From NCBI GenBank assembly GCA_019192545.1, contig JAHCMI010000040.1:1-64000 (forward strand): a DNA stretch of 64,000 nucleotides, given 5' to 3'. Under the pieces are notes generated by a model. It was given only the letters and a program-made list of their open reading frames with translations. It was not told the DNA's origin and did not search any database. Source of the DNA: Rivularia sp. MS3. Lineage in GTDB: Bacteria > Cyanobacteriota > Cyanobacteriia > Cyanobacteriales > Nostocaceae. Below, piece after piece: positions 18,301 to 26,482 of this stretch (positions are counted from its first letter, which is position 1; each line of letters begins with the position of its first letter). Both the position numbers and the translations under genes were made by a program.

Positions 18301-19839
18301 AAAGATGATGCAAGATATGAATTTAGTAAAACATCAGCTGCATTCGCTGTATTTGGAGAAGAAATAATTGGAAGACTAGAACAACTGCAATTTACCGAAT
18401 TCGCTGTTGTGGGAACCCACAAACCCTGTAACGAACATTTGGGACGTAAATGGATAGGAGAAAAAGTTAAATGTACTATCGAACAAGCACCCGACCCTGC
18501 TAATCCGACACAGAATAAACGGTGGTTAGTAGCTGAAGATAAAAAATTGGGGGTATTTCGTAGCGAATCAGCACAGTTACCTATCGGTACTTCTTTTAGT
18601 GCAGAAATTACTTCTCCACCAAGTGCATCGGTTGTTATCACAAGTAGCAAAGGCAATCAATTAAAAGTAGGAAAATTGAAAAAGTATGAAGCAGTTCCAA
18701 GAGAATGGAACCAAGAAGAAGGAACGATAACAATTAAACTATCTAACGTTGGTTCTTTCGTTAAACCCATTGCTTTAGTTGATGATAAACCTTTGGGGGT
18801 AATTGATAAAGAATCATTTAAAGTATTAAGCAAGAAATTGAATTCAAGAGGTATTCAAATCGAAGGGTTTAAGTTTGAAGGTAAACTTGAATCATCACCT
18901 GCTACTATTGCTCATATCAAAGTTGACTCCCAAACAATTCAATATCCTCAAACTTGGATTAAAGAAGAACCTTTAGTTACAGAGAATAAAAAAAGTTTAT
19001 TATACGAATTAAAACCAATTCTTAAAGAAAAATATCAGGAAAAACAAAACAAAGGTTTATTACATGACTCGGAAGCATCTTTAGGTGTATTACCTATAAA
19101 AAATGAATATTTTGAATCTTTTTTGAAAGAAAAAAATATAGAACCAGAAGTTTTTCAGAAACTATCTGAGGAGATTGATAAAAAATTTGGTGTTGAAAGC
19201 TTGATTGGTATCGCTAACAAGGACAATATTGAAGAACTTTATTTTTGTGTTACTGTTCCTACAGAGATTTCTGAACAGAAGACAGCAGCTAGAATCAACG
19301 ATACATTAAATTTCCCTCTAGAATACGACCAGTTACAAAATGGACAAAGAACTAAATTTATCGCAATTGAGTTGAATGAATTACAAGAATTAATTAACCA
19401 AACTGAAAGTCAAACAAAACACTCGACCACGCAACCGACTGAAGTTAAAGCAACTGACGAAAAAGATGTAAGCGCAGCAGTTCCTATACAAGATAATTCA
19501 AATTCGACTCAGAAATCTACTAGAGAAGTTTCTATGAAAGTGAAACGCGAAGAATGGGAAAAACAAATGTTAAAACAGGCTCTTGCGAGTTTAAAAGAAA
19601 ATCCCGCGAATGCTGGTGAGGAAATACAAACAGCTACGTTCTCAGATGGTCAATATCGAGTTATTCACCATGTACCTTCAGAAATGCTGCGGATTGTTGA
19701 TGAGAAGGAAAATCATCGCGGGACTTTGTATAAAGCGCAGAGAGGGAAACCCTTTGAGGTATGCAAGTTTACTGAGGATGAGAAAAGAAGCTTTGAGCGT
19801 AATCCGATACAGGAACAAAAAGCTTTGCAACAGGAGTAG
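15385..19839 (+). CDS. putative single-chain RNA polymerase (double-psi barrel) protein
   Basis: A 1484-residue protein. Residues about 472-523 match the catalytic double-psi barrel of RNA polymerase beta': YRGPT (cf. RAPT) near 473-477, an IKMSP stretch (cf. HPLVC), then SDCDGDRMAIS at 513-523 (cf. ADFDGDQMAVH), where D514, D516 and D518 would bind the catalytic Mg. Upstream, KGTFAPRDLSQ (187-197), YDLVISNEQLKG (202-213) and LMKIGIGNK (291-299) resemble the beta-type barrel, with K293 and K299 as candidate catalytic lysines. This suggests a two-barrel single-chain polymerase like Bacillus phage YonO or QDE-1, rather than a multisubunit enzyme. About 70 repeat-encoded residues (217-285) interrupt the first barrel region. 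The C-terminal 700 residues are unassigned. RBS is weak (AGAAG). Polymerase activity is inference. Confidence 0.65.
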   Translation: MAITLQHFCTKTGKPIIAEGEPITEAIEHCLAEYFAPSSTFKLGIVYQGLSTEEDLKQFTTEGLTLQFAADNRFYFMDEELREKIFDEPHFGAAYGSNMFTPCQSFSERENLRVLVVDADTGENGGVMPNSEAIKLVGDGDGKIDAGLHKSLGNEPATPFQTRFGIKERSAGLDQNNDVNKTWQLGKGTFAPRDLSQVGNGYDLVISNEQLKGRVQKEEWGSGRAGERGKERESEGGRERGNEREYTTGTERTNIVVEQSLTSTSLTPSLSHSPTPPITPSPTPLKPGEYLMKIGIGNKTNAYHGITSTGAQFWNSFPKGVEDDVLPRLQRRLEELKDMANDPRKIAQDYIDSIDAKCFHQIQAQTESEDLIDFESFDLGDIENLIDDMFLSNDCEQNLIYRLLKADLKEHCQLLEHPKIIDKLQEHLKQQYMDCATGRFIKFDSAMAQTCHDLTDNEVCYPKFPDGAELIVYRGPTANSNTVDVYINRHLPNEPHDIGTIKMSPQGLKHSLSDCDGDRMAISPISSANALSSDFPHTAEEIKQKQLKENRYYEIVKPDKKAYKGSFEQIALDAMENKIGIVANLCMKGIALENECTSIPLKEAQKFIQDISCAAIEMLKAENHHTHTIQYPENLRTQIVDLTKLCQPETQNKTQIYKFNKLPENNKSLPRIPESKIEKVLEKIGKFYHDVVGILGGQLQIEVDRGKSANRSDPKIVNACNTIIKSFDVAPWVEDRNNNEIYTKKTMNVKGHSAIDKMASRTNEAFSQSAIVPRSTQQFQTFFKGVEFTPAQKQKAVNIKKIYDSLIRRAIQISKEVKQAPGLKIVATSPKGFQIDIVGLAQRKHPNIFDNRKLNISLIENKNNFNKADNKWIAIAPVFDEHGKPKFKSNGQQQLKHLGYISETSLKQFQGSIKPFTEFNNLTKKIEPGLTSSQVRAAFKQVKEFATATRESIPDSEKEAIAAAMWQISTTSKDDARYEFSKTSAAFAVFGEEIIGRLEQLQFTEFAVVGTHKPCNEHLGRKWIGEKVKCTIEQAPDPANPTQNKRWLVAEDKKLGVFRSESAQLPIGTSFSAEITSPPSASVVITSSKGNQLKVGKLKKYEAVPREWNQEEGTITIKLSNVGSFVKPIALVDDKPLGVIDKESFKVLSKKLNSRGIQIEGFKFEGKLESSPATIAHIKVDSQTIQYPQTWIKEEPLVTENKKSLLYELKPILKEKYQEKQNKGLLHDSEASLGVLPIKNEYFESFLKEKNIEPEVFQKLSEEIDKKFGVESLIGIANKDNIEELYFCVTVPTEISEQKTAARINDTLNFPLEYDQLQNGQRTKFIAIELNELQELINQTESQTKHSTTQPTEVKATDEKDVSAAVPIQDNSNSTQKSTREVSMKVKREEWEKQMLKQALASLKENPANAGEEIQTATFSDGQYRVIHHVPSEMLRIVDEKENHRGTLYKAQRGKPFEVCKFTEDEKRSFERNPIQEQKALQQE
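16032..16240. repeat. purine/pyrimidine inverted repeat inside the polymerase-like gene
   Basis: A G/A-rich run (about 16032-16110) and its C/T-rich counterpart (about 16161-16240) form an imperfect inverted pair, each made of GTGGGAGA-like or CTCCCAC-like units. It is in frame and encodes a low-complexity Arg/Gly/Glu-rich segment followed by a Ser/Thr/Pro-rich one. The same repeat type recurs at 25.2, 32.2, 42.7, 44.5, 46.4 and 50.8 kb. Confidence 0.85.
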
Positions 19840-19896
19840 AACAAAATTGCTACACACATCACTATCCCAACGGGCATCTTTAAAGCCTGATGAATA

Positions 19897-20691
19897 CTAG
19901 TTCATCAGTTCCAATACTGACGGGAACCAGCGCAACTGCTGGACTGTTTTATTATTTCCAGCTGCTTCTTGCAAAATAACTTTAGCATGAGGTTCACCTA
20001 ACTCTGTTGGCATCCACGCTGGTTCTTTATTGGGATTCTGATATTGCAAGCCTAACTCCTTGAGTCGCTGGTTCATTTTTCTCGCACTCAGTTTTGTACC
20101 AGTGCGATTACTATACAATTCGCTCAGTTTGGTAACACTAAGCAAGCGGTCTTCAACTGGCAGCGGTAAAAGTTTCTTTGCTTCCTCCATCGTTCCTATT
20201 AACTCTGGATGATGCTTACCAATTTCATTCGCAACCACACCAGCAATCAAATTAGGGTGAATGCTAGCAATTGATAGCACTGTAACGGTAGCTTCCTTGA
20301 TTTTTTCAATAGCAGGTGTTAAAGGTGCAGTCTCAGCAATTACTTTGGCACGGACAATTTTTTCGCACTCTAAAAAGTAGCGGCGAATAATTTTCCCTTG
20401 TTCGGTACCTGCCATCATTCCAAAAGATTTCAGACATTCTACTGTTATCTTGATTACTTCTTTGGGACGACCGCTCGGAGGCTGAGAGGCTTGCTGCGTA
20501 GAGTTTACACTCATTTGGGTGAAAACCTCAAAATCTAATCCCTTTTCAAAATTTCTAACCAATTTTTCTTTCGCTTGCTGCTTTTTGTTGTAACGAAGCC
20601 ACACCCAAGCCTCATCAAAATCAATCGGGAACTGTTCATCGGAATTGTACAGAGCCATTGCTAACTCTTGAGAAAATGTTAAGTTTGTCAT
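19897..20691 (-). CDS. phage-type antirepressor (AntA/AntB-like)
   Basis: The start was moved to 20691 (MTNLTFSQEL) because GGAGT precedes it; the longer frame to 20766 merely translates the 7-bp repeats. It encodes 264 residues. Residues about 25-110 carry an AntA/AntB-type antirepressor domain (FDEAWVWLRYNKKQQAKEKL, GLDFEVFTQM, GRPKEVIKITVECLKSFGMMAGTEQGKIIRRYFLECE). The C-terminal region ends in NNKTVQQLRWFPSVLELM, a module also present in the KilA-N protein at 61663. Such proteins counter phage repressors or act as DNA-binding regulators. Confidence 0.8.
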   Translation of the reverse strand: MTNLTFSQELAMALYNSDEQFPIDFDEAWVWLRYNKKQQAKEKLVRNFEKGLDFEVFTQMSVNSTQQASQPPSGRPKEVIKITVECLKSFGMMAGTEQGKIIRRYFLECEKIVRAKVIAETAPLTPAIEKIKEATVTVLSIASIHPNLIAGVVANEIGKHHPELIGTMEEAKKLLPLPVEDRLLSVTKLSELYSNRTGTKLSARKMNQRLKELGLQYQNPNKEPAWMPTELGEPHAKVILQEAAGNNKTVQQLRWFPSVLELMN

Positions 20692-20710
20692 TGCTGTGAC
20701 TCCTATACTC

Positions 20711-20848
20711 CAATTCGCAATTCGCAATTCGCAATTCGCAATTGATAATATTAACTGCCGTCGCAAATTGCTCGGGATTGCCTAACTCCGCAGGTTCCAA
20801 GCCCCCACTGATTATAATTGCGAATTGCGAATTGTTAATTGCGAATTG
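20711..20848. repeat. 7-bp tandem repeats in inverted orientation (STRR)
   Basis: CAATTCG repeated four to five times at 20711-20744, and the reverse complement (CGAATTG units, slightly degenerate) at 20816-20848. Heptamer tandem repeats are typical of heterocystous cyanobacterial genomes. The pair could form a long hairpin in the region upstream of the antirepressor gene. Confidence 0.9.
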
Positions 20849-21137
20849 TATTGACAATTTCATTCATACCCTTCCCGATTGTGAGCTTATTGCCCAAAAG
20901 TACGGACTCGAACGCTGTTTAGTTGCCTGTAAAGACTTTTGTGATGCCTTGGATAGCGACAGAGAAGAAATTTTTAGTCGTGATGACGAATGCTTGTGGG
21001 AAATTATTCGCTTGGCTGCGGCGAAGTTTGGAGCAAGAAATTTGTATGCTGCATTCCTACATATATCAGGTAATGTGGAAGCCTTACTACCTGCATCTCC
21101 AAGCTCATCGGTTTATTGTCGAGCAGCAGATTGCTAA
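20742..21137 (+). CDS. hypothetical protein with repeat-derived N-terminus
   Basis: Frame of 131 codons. Residues 1-37 translate the 7-bp repeats (IIIANCELLIANC). Residues 40-125 look like genuine protein (DCELIAQKYGLERCLVAC, DDECLWEIIRLAAAKFGARNLY). The true start is unclear: either the repeat replaced the 5' end of an older gene or a repeat-internal ATG is used. The family is not recognised. Cys-rich helical composition, no membrane segment. Confidence 0.4.
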   Translation: MIILTAVANCSGLPNSAGSKPPLIIIANCELLIANCIDNFIHTLPDCELIAQKYGLERCLVACKDFCDALDSDREEIFSRDDECLWEIIRLAAAKFGARNLYAAFLHISGNVEALLPASPSSSVYCRAADC

Positions 21138-21316
21138 TTGGAATTAATATCATTTCTTCGCTGGCGAAGGGCGATTGCTGTCTTATTATTTTTGAAGAAG
21201 GCAGGAGGCAGGAGGCTTTTATAAACAAATTAGTGGAGGATTAAGACCTGGCACTAATTGTAAGCCACCAAACTATGGGGTAGAAATTAGCTAACAGTTA
21301 CTCCCCCAAGAAATTT

Positions 21317-22276
21317 TTAATCTACCAAACCGTAACGCAAAGCATGAACTGCTGCTTGAGTGCGGTCTTCTGCGCCGATTTTGTTGAGAATATTGCGAAC
21401 GTGGCTTTTTACGGTTCCGATTGTGATATGAAGTTGATTGGCGATCGCTGCATTAGTATTACCATTCACAATCAGGTCTAATATCTGCAATTCCCTACCT
21501 GTCAGGGTATACAGGTCAAGCATTTCTTCATCTAAATCGTCATAACTTTTGGAGCCATCCCGGTTGAAACATATGGGATTTTTCTGAGCTTGCTGGAGTA
21601 CAAAATGGGTAACAGCCGGGTCTATCCAGTTGTAGCCAAGACAGGTGAGATATATCGCTTCAATTAATTTTGCAAATTTAATATCTTTCATGCAATAAGA
21701 AGTAGCACCCGCAGCAAATGCTTTTAGAACAGTCTCTCTATCTGAGTGCGAAGTTAAGATTATGACTTTCACCCCTGGATGTTTTCTTCTTATTTCTCTG
21801 GTTAGTTGAATCCCATCACAGTCCGGTAAACAAATATCAATAATGGCAATTTTAGGTTTTAACTTATTTAATAGCGTCAAACCGTGTTTTGCATTAAAAG
21901 CATCTCCAATAATTTCTATATTTTCATATTGTTCTAATGCTTTCTTTATACCAATAACTATCAGTTCTTGGTCTTCAACAACTACTGCACGAATTTTATC
22001 GATGTTTTGAAAATTACTGTTTGCATAAATTAGTGGCGAATTAGTATGTAATTGTGAAGAAGGCAGATGGCAGTTGGCAGGAGGCAGAAGGGGTAACTCC
22101 TGAAAAGGAACAGACTTTCCTTGCATTACCTTTTGGTTGTTAGAAGTACCTCCTTTTTCTACCTTATCCTTCTGCCCTCTGCCTTCTCCTGTCGGAGACG
22201 TTTCACGAACATTCTTCTGCCTTTTTGATTGACAATATTCTTGTTGATTATAGTAACAAGTTAATTCTTCCATCAT
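21317..22276 (-). CDS. NarL/FixJ-family response regulator
   Basis: A 319-residue two-component regulator. The receiver domain spans about 95-215, with the acidic pair ED at 101-102, phosphoacceptor D147 (IIDICLPDCDG), T175-equivalent ILTSHSD and the conserved Lys in SYCMKD. The LuxR-type HTH spans about 255-318 (LTGRELQILDLIVNGNTNAAIANQL...TVKSHVRNIL). GGAGG lies just before two ATGs (22276, 22273). Residues about 17-78 before the receiver are low-complexity and encoded by GGCAGGAG-type repeats, so the N-terminal extension is repeat-derived. No histidine kinase gene is in the window. Confidence 0.93.
   Translation of the reverse strand: MMEELTCYYNQQEYCQSKRQKNVRETSPTGEGRGQKDKVEKGGTSNNQKVMQGKSVPFQELPLLPPANCHLPSSQLHTNSPLIYANSNFQNIDKIRAVVVEDQELIVIGIKKALEQYENIEIIGDAFNAKHGLTLLNKLKPKIAIIDICLPDCDGIQLTREIRRKHPGVKVIILTSHSDRETVLKAFAAGATSYCMKDIKFAKLIEAIYLTCLGYNWIDPAVTHFVLQQAQKNPICFNRDGSKSYDDLDEEMLDLYTLTGRELQILDLIVNGNTNAAIANQLHITIGTVKSHVRNILNKIGAEDRTQAAVHALRYGLVD
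22059..22235. repeat. GGCAGGAG-type inverted repeat inside regulator gene
   Basis: GAAGGCAGATGGCAG...GGCAGGAGGCAGAAG at about 22059-22101 and the complementary CTTCTGCCCTCTGCCTTCT at about 22159-22190, with a further TTCTGCC near 22215. It is in frame with the response regulator. Related copies are at 21197, 24000, 26705-26902 and 50318-50478. Confidence 0.8.
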
Positions 22277-22317
22277 TTCCTCCGAAATACATTGATTAAA
22301 AACAGAATTTTATTGAA

Positions 22318-22983
22318 TTAAGGTGATTTAACCCGCAATAAACAATAATCACTTTTACGAGCAATATGTTTACTTTTAGCATTATTAACTACAGCCCTTT
22401 GCTCCGGATTATTAGTACAATTTAAATTGCTCAAACTTTCAGAATTCCAAGTAACAATATTCCTTGCTAACCGACCTTGAGGACTTTTTAACCACCGTAA
22501 ACTTTCAACTTGTTCAACTGTTAGTAACTTTGGTTTTCCAGATGCATATCCACCACCCAGCCAAACCGGAACAGATAACCCAGTTAAAACACCAAACCCA
22601 ATTGCTGCTATTATTAGCCCTATCGCTGGTAACATTACAACTAAACGGCTTCGCTCTTTCGACTCACAATGCTTAATAAGTCGGTTTACCATCGAACGGA
22701 TTTCCACTTCCTGACCACTTACAGCAGTACGCTTTGCTTTCTCCAAATGTTCGTAAATTGCTTCCGACCAACGTTTAAATAATTGGTCTAATTCTGACGG
22801 CTTATCTTCCAACAAAACTTGAAGTTGACCAGTAGAAAGCATTATTAGAAATAAAGGGTCACTTGTAGATAATCCATGTTCAACAGCTACTGCTAAAACT
22901 CTTCTTTGAAAATCTGCATCTTTTCCTTCAAGTAACTTATTCAGATAACTTTCATTTTTCGCTTTTCGTAAACTATGAATCAT
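22318..22983 (-). CDS. DUF6753-like plasmid protein with membrane segment
   Basis: A 221-residue protein. The N-terminal half contains GKDADFQRRVLAVAVEHGL and DPLFLIMLSTGQLQVLLEDKP (residues 20-62), which recall the DUF6753 family seen on cyanobacterial plasmids. One strong hydrophobic segment lies at about 114-140 (MLPAIGLIIAAIGFGVLTGL). The C-terminal part is basic. The start overlaps the end of the upstream gene by 11 bases, so translation is probably coupled. It belongs to the leftward partition operon; role unknown. Confidence 0.7.
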   Translation of the reverse strand: MIHSLRKAKNESYLNKLLEGKDADFQRRVLAVAVEHGLSTSDPLFLIMLSTGQLQVLLEDKPSELDQLFKRWSEAIYEHLEKAKRTAVSGQEVEIRSMVNRLIKHCESKERSRLVVMLPAIGLIIAAIGFGVLTGLSVPVWLGGGYASGKPKLLTVEQVESLRWLKSPQGRLARNIVTWNSESLSNLNCTNNPEQRAVVNNAKSKHIARKSDYCLLRVKSP

Positions 22984-23971
22984 AATCTATTCCTGCATTT
23001 CGGTTTAGTTGGGAACCGTTATCTTGATGAATTAACTTTTCTTCTTGAAGCATACTTCTCGCTCGTCGAAAATCTTCTCTATCAAACTGATGTAAAATCA
23101 TTTCAATTTTAAGAGCATCAGTATCGTTTAATCCGTGGATAATATCAGCATCAAAAGTCGCAGTAAATATAGTGTGACCATCTTCTGAATCTTTTAAACT
23201 ACAACAACTTTCTTCGGCATTTATTGTGACAATTCCTAAAGGTGTAAAGACAAACTCATCTTTCCCTTGTTTCTCATATTCATCCATAATTCTTTCGGTT
23301 AAATCTATCTGAGCATGAAATAATTCCTTTTCATCTAATAAAGGAGCAGATTCTCGTTGAAAGTGGTTCATAATTTCATTTATGTTTGTGCTTTTTACTG
23401 CTGATTCTTGCTCGTTGTATACAGAGATAATCTCGGTTTCTAAATCTTGCTCTAAAGCAACCAATTCCGAATCATTTGAATGCATAATTAAACCCTGTAA
23501 TATATTCAAATTCTCTGTAGTAATGTTTAGTTGTCCTGGCATAATACCTAAATATTTTCTATTCATTCCATTTGAATTATTATCATCACTACCATTAAAG
23601 CTGTCAGGAATACTTGCTTTTTGAGATATACTTATAATATTTTCCTCACGAAAATGCATTAATTTCCAAACATATTCAGGACTAAACACTTGGTCAAAGA
23701 TTTTGTTACGAGTTGTATATTCAAAACTTGGTTCTAAATTTCTCCAGGTTGATAAACTCCATTTACCTTCACTATTAATATGTCCGCTTACTAATACATC
23801 AGCTTCTTCGTGGGCAAGATACCATTCTTCTTTAATTCCCAAAGTTTTCAAGGTGTTATCATCCGTAGTAAGAATATATAGTCTTCCCATATATTTCTCT
23901 TCATCAGCAGTGATTACATCGCAGTTAAAAGCTTCATCTGTTTCGTATAAAATTTGAAGGTCGTAATTCAT
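22973..23971 (-). CDS. hypothetical acidic protein, 332 aa
   Basis: An acidic soluble protein of unrecognised family. The N-terminal 110 residues alternate strands and helices (LYILTTDDNTLKTLGIKEEW). The middle is Asn/Ser-rich and probably flexible (about 128-140). The C-terminal region includes VFTPLGIVTINAEESCCSL and a helical end. It lies between the ParA-like gene (27 bases upstream) and the DUF6753-like gene (overlapping), so it is part of the same operon and may act in partition or mobilisation. Confidence 0.6.
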   Translation of the reverse strand: MNYDLQILYETDEAFNCDVITADEEKYMGRLYILTTDDNTLKTLGIKEEWYLAHEEADVLVSGHINSEGKWSLSTWRNLEPSFEYTTRNKIFDQVFSPEYVWKLMHFREENIISISQKASIPDSFNGSDDNNSNGMNRKYLGIMPGQLNITTENLNILQGLIMHSNDSELVALEQDLETEIISVYNEQESAVKSTNINEIMNHFQRESAPLLDEKELFHAQIDLTERIMDEYEKQGKDEFVFTPLGIVTINAEESCCSLKDSEDGHTIFTATFDADIIHGLNDTDALKIEMILHQFDREDFRRARSMLQEEKLIHQDNGSQLNRNAGIDYDS

Positions 23972-23998
23972 ATTACTTACCTCATGTATGAGTAATTT

Positions 23999-24718
23999 TT
24001 ATTTACCTTCTGCCTTCTGCTTTCTTTTCCACATTTGAGTCCTTTCAATAGCTTGATTTGATTCACTTAAAAAAGTAGATAATCTTTGCTGCGACATTAT
24101 AGGCATTGTTTTTTCAATTTCTTTTGCATCAAACCGAAATTTATTAGAGTCAATAAAATATCTATCTCCCGGATACAGAAGCGGAAATTCAATTATTTTT
24201 AAAGTCTTTTCGTGCTTTTTGCACAACTCTTTAAAGGACGGATTATCCTTCAAAAAACTCCAATCATCTGTTTTACCTAAATTCTTGACAAACACATGAG
24301 GCATTTTATCTTTGTACAATTTTATGGATTGTTTGAATAAATCTATAGATTCAAAACCACCATCACAGACAAACCACTTACAGATATCTACACCGTATTT
24401 ATCTGCTACCTCTAGTAAACGTCCGTTTTTTATCCAATTATTAACTTTTGGAAACACGTTCGCTGGAAGATTGACTATAACGGGTTTTCCCCTAGCTAAT
24501 TCAAAAATTATGTCGGCTTTATCCCCTTTGTTTACAGCTTCACTAAATTCAGCATCAACAGCATAATCATAGAAACGCTTCACATCTTGATTCGTTATAT
24601 CTGCATCTACCAAGGTGTGTTCCAATTTATTGTCAATTGCATACTGAACCATAACGCGAGTAAACAGCGACTTCCCAACTCCTCCTTTTTCACCATCAAT
24701 CAAATGTATTCTTGCCAT
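23999..24718 (-). CDS. ParA/TraL-like P-loop ATPase
   Basis: The start was set at the ATG at 24718 (MARIHLIDGEKGG); the frame runs two codons further up to a TTG. It encodes 239 residues. The deviant Walker A GEKGGVGKS spans residues 9-17, followed by DADITNQDV (switch I-like) and later VCDGGFES. It resembles the MobD/TraL branch of ParA/MinD ATPases that work beside relaxases, rather than classical ParA with an N-terminal HTH. Its C-terminal KRKQKAEGK is encoded by a GGCAGAAG-type repeat (24000-24025). It lies directly downstream of the ParR candidate. Confidence 0.8.
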   Translation of the reverse strand: MARIHLIDGEKGGVGKSLFTRVMVQYAIDNKLEHTLVDADITNQDVKRFYDYAVDAEFSEAVNKGDKADIIFELARGKPVIVNLPANVFPKVNNWIKNGRLLEVADKYGVDICKWFVCDGGFESIDLFKQSIKLYKDKMPHVFVKNLGKTDDWSFLKDNPSFKELCKKHEKTLKIIEFPLLYPGDRYFIDSNKFRFDAKEIEKTMPIMSQQRLSTFLSESNQAIERTQMWKRKQKAEGK

Positions 24719-24728
24719 AACCAATTTG

Positions 24729-25187
24729 CTAGTTAAAAGTTTCGCTATCTGTTGTCATTCCTGCTAAATTCCATGCTTGCAAATTAGAATCAGATGATTC
24801 TTCATTTCGGTCTGGTGGTGATAACTCAGTACTATAATTTGATGTTGCATCTTTTTGAATGTTTGTTTTTTCCAAACCTCCAAATACGGTACATAAAACA
24901 TCTGTAACTGCGTGTTCATCTACTTTTATTGCAATGCTGACGAATTGAAGATGATTTGCGATCGCCTTTACCGAATCCAAAAATATCAATTCCAAAGTTT
25001 CGCGAGAATAACTACCTTCACTGTAAAGTGCTAACGCTATATAGTATGCGTTTAGAGCAGTCATTATCATTACGGTTTTATTTTGAAATGGATGCAGGCT
25101 TTCATTCTGGATGTAACTAAGCATTTTTGCTCTGTCTGAATCGAAAGCTGTCTGATAGCGCCATGTGAAGTCTTTCTTTTTGTTCAT
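24729..25187 (-). CDS. ParR-like partition adaptor candidate
   Basis: A 152-residue protein. The N-terminal WRYQTAFDSDRAKMLSYIQN segment and following helices, with an acidic, Ser/Asn-rich C-terminus, recall ParR-type adaptors that bind centromere repeats through a ribbon-helix-helix and contact ParM through the C-terminus. Position immediately downstream of the parM-like gene is the classical parMR order. The sequence similarity alone is weak, so the call rests mostly on context. Confidence 0.45.
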   Translation of the reverse strand: MNKKKDFTWRYQTAFDSDRAKMLSYIQNESLHPFQNKTVMIMTALNAYYIALALYSEGSYSRETLELIFLDSVKAIANHLQFVSIAIKVDEHAVTDVLCTVFGGLEKTNIQKDATSNYSTELSPPDRNEESSDSNLQAWNLAGMTTDSETFN

Positions 25188-25199
25188 ATTCCTGAAGTT

Positions 25200-25345
25200 T
25201 AAGGAGTGGGGGAGAGGGAGAGTGGGAGAGTGGGGGAATGTCGGAATAAGTAATAGTTTCCTAGAGACAAATACTTCTCTTAGAAGCCACTTTCCTCGGC
25301 TCCCCCACTCCCCTGCTCCTCCACTCCCCCACTCCTCCCCCCTCT
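25200..25345. repeat. purine/pyrimidine inverted repeat at the parM 3' end
   Basis: G/A-rich GAGTGGGGGAGAGGGAG units at about 25204-25237 and C/T-rich CTCCCCCACTCC units at about 25299-25345. The second half lies inside the parM-like gene and encodes its last 18 residues. Confidence 0.85.
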
Positions 25346-26446
25346 AATGACTGCTTTAACTTTAATACCGTGATAAACCGACAGCGCCCATACGTCGGCT
25401 AGACGATTTCCCAACCATTGTTCGTTAAGTGTTTGCGGAATTTTCACATCACCATGCCAGACTATAGGTATTGTCGGAAAAACTGCATCTAACTCCTCTC
25501 GCAAATAATCAGCCGTACCACCACAGATAATTAATTCATCCAATTCATTGTTATTCGGCAGTACTTCTTTTAACCAATTCACAAGCGCAATCGCATATTC
25601 CGCTCTAGAAGAATTTAAAACAGATATAATCTTTTCAATTTCAGCATCCTGAAGATTACCAGAACTACATAGATGGTAAAAATGTTGTGTTTTCGGTTCA
25701 TCACCAGCAGCGACAATCGCTTCAATTAACTCTCCAGCTTCTAAGCCTGATGTACCTTCGATAACTTTTTCTACCATTTTCGCCATACCCAATTTCGCAG
25801 TTTTACCCCGATTCAAAATACCGCGCCGAGATATGATTGCAGAAGCATTTCGATATCCCAACATCACTAAACCGATGACTTTACGTCTTATTGCTTCACC
25901 AGTATTTTTGCAATACATCGCATAAATTCCACCACTTTCAGGAAAACACTCGTAACCAATTAAATTGGCATTGACCTTTCCTGTTGGCGTATCGAATTGA
26001 GCTAAAGCTTCCTTGAGCATAGGTTTTAGTAATGCCGAATCTTCAAACTCCCCTGGTGGTAAAAGCAATGCTAATGAAACGTCAAAGGATTCAGATAACT
26101 TAAATTTCTGCTTTATTACCCACACCGCAGCTAGAGTTTTGAATAAGGCAAGTTCGTATTTACGAGGTTTTAATCTTGGTGTTGCACCATAGGCACTTCT
26201 TGCCAAATAACCGATTGCTCGATAATCTTCACCAATTCCAACCCAAGCCGCGTTTTCGGGATAAGCATTGTTTAAATTACGAGTCTGAAAAACTAGAGAC
26301 TCATAGTTCGCTTTGATTACACTTGGCTCCATCCAGATTGCCTTTGCCTTACCACCACGAATCTGCACTACTACTTTGGTGCCGCTTCCACCAAAATCTA
26401 TCGATATAGTAACTAACGGGTATGCTTGTTTGTTTAATCTGCCCAT
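25280..26446 (-). CDS. parM: ParM/StbA-like actin-type segregation ATPase
   Basis: A 388-residue actin/Hsp70-fold protein. The phosphate-1 loop IDFGGSGTKV spans 16-25, phosphate-2-like VMLGYRNASAI lies at about 213-223, and the adenosine motif ICGGTADYL at about 329-337. ParM polymerises with ATP to push plasmid copies apart. The leftward operon continues with the ParR candidate and ParA-like genes. The last 18 residues (GGRSGGVEEQGSGGAEE...) are encoded by a mobile-type repeat and have no counterpart in typical ParM. An inverted repeat lies 37 bases upstream of the start. Confidence 0.85.
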   Translation of the reverse strand: MGRLNKQAYPLVTISIDFGGSGTKVVVQIRGGKAKAIWMEPSVIKANYESLVFQTRNLNNAYPENAAWVGIGEDYRAIGYLARSAYGATPRLKPRKYELALFKTLAAVWVIKQKFKLSESFDVSLALLLPPGEFEDSALLKPMLKEALAQFDTPTGKVNANLIGYECFPESGGIYAMYCKNTGEAIRRKVIGLVMLGYRNASAIISRRGILNRGKTAKLGMAKMVEKVIEGTSGLEAGELIEAIVAAGDEPKTQHFYHLCSSGNLQDAEIEKIISVLNSSRAEYAIALVNWLKEVLPNNNELDELIICGGTADYLREELDAVFPTIPIVWHGDVKIPQTLNEQWLGNRLADVWALSVYHGIKVKAVIRGGRSGGVEEQGSGGAEESGF

Positions 26447-26482
26447 AAGTTATCGCGCTCCTCGGTGCATCTCTATTAAAGT

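Noticed and set aside
18183-18656. 157-codon minus-strand frame
   Set aside because: Entirely within the polymerase-like coding sequence, with no RBS and no protein-like domain.
20711-20848. Tandem heptamers considered as plasmid iterons
   Set aside because: The 7-bp unit, the inverted second copy and a similar array at 35442 match dispersed cyanobacterial STRRs better than an origin; the 20-bp repeats at 31631 are the stronger candidate.
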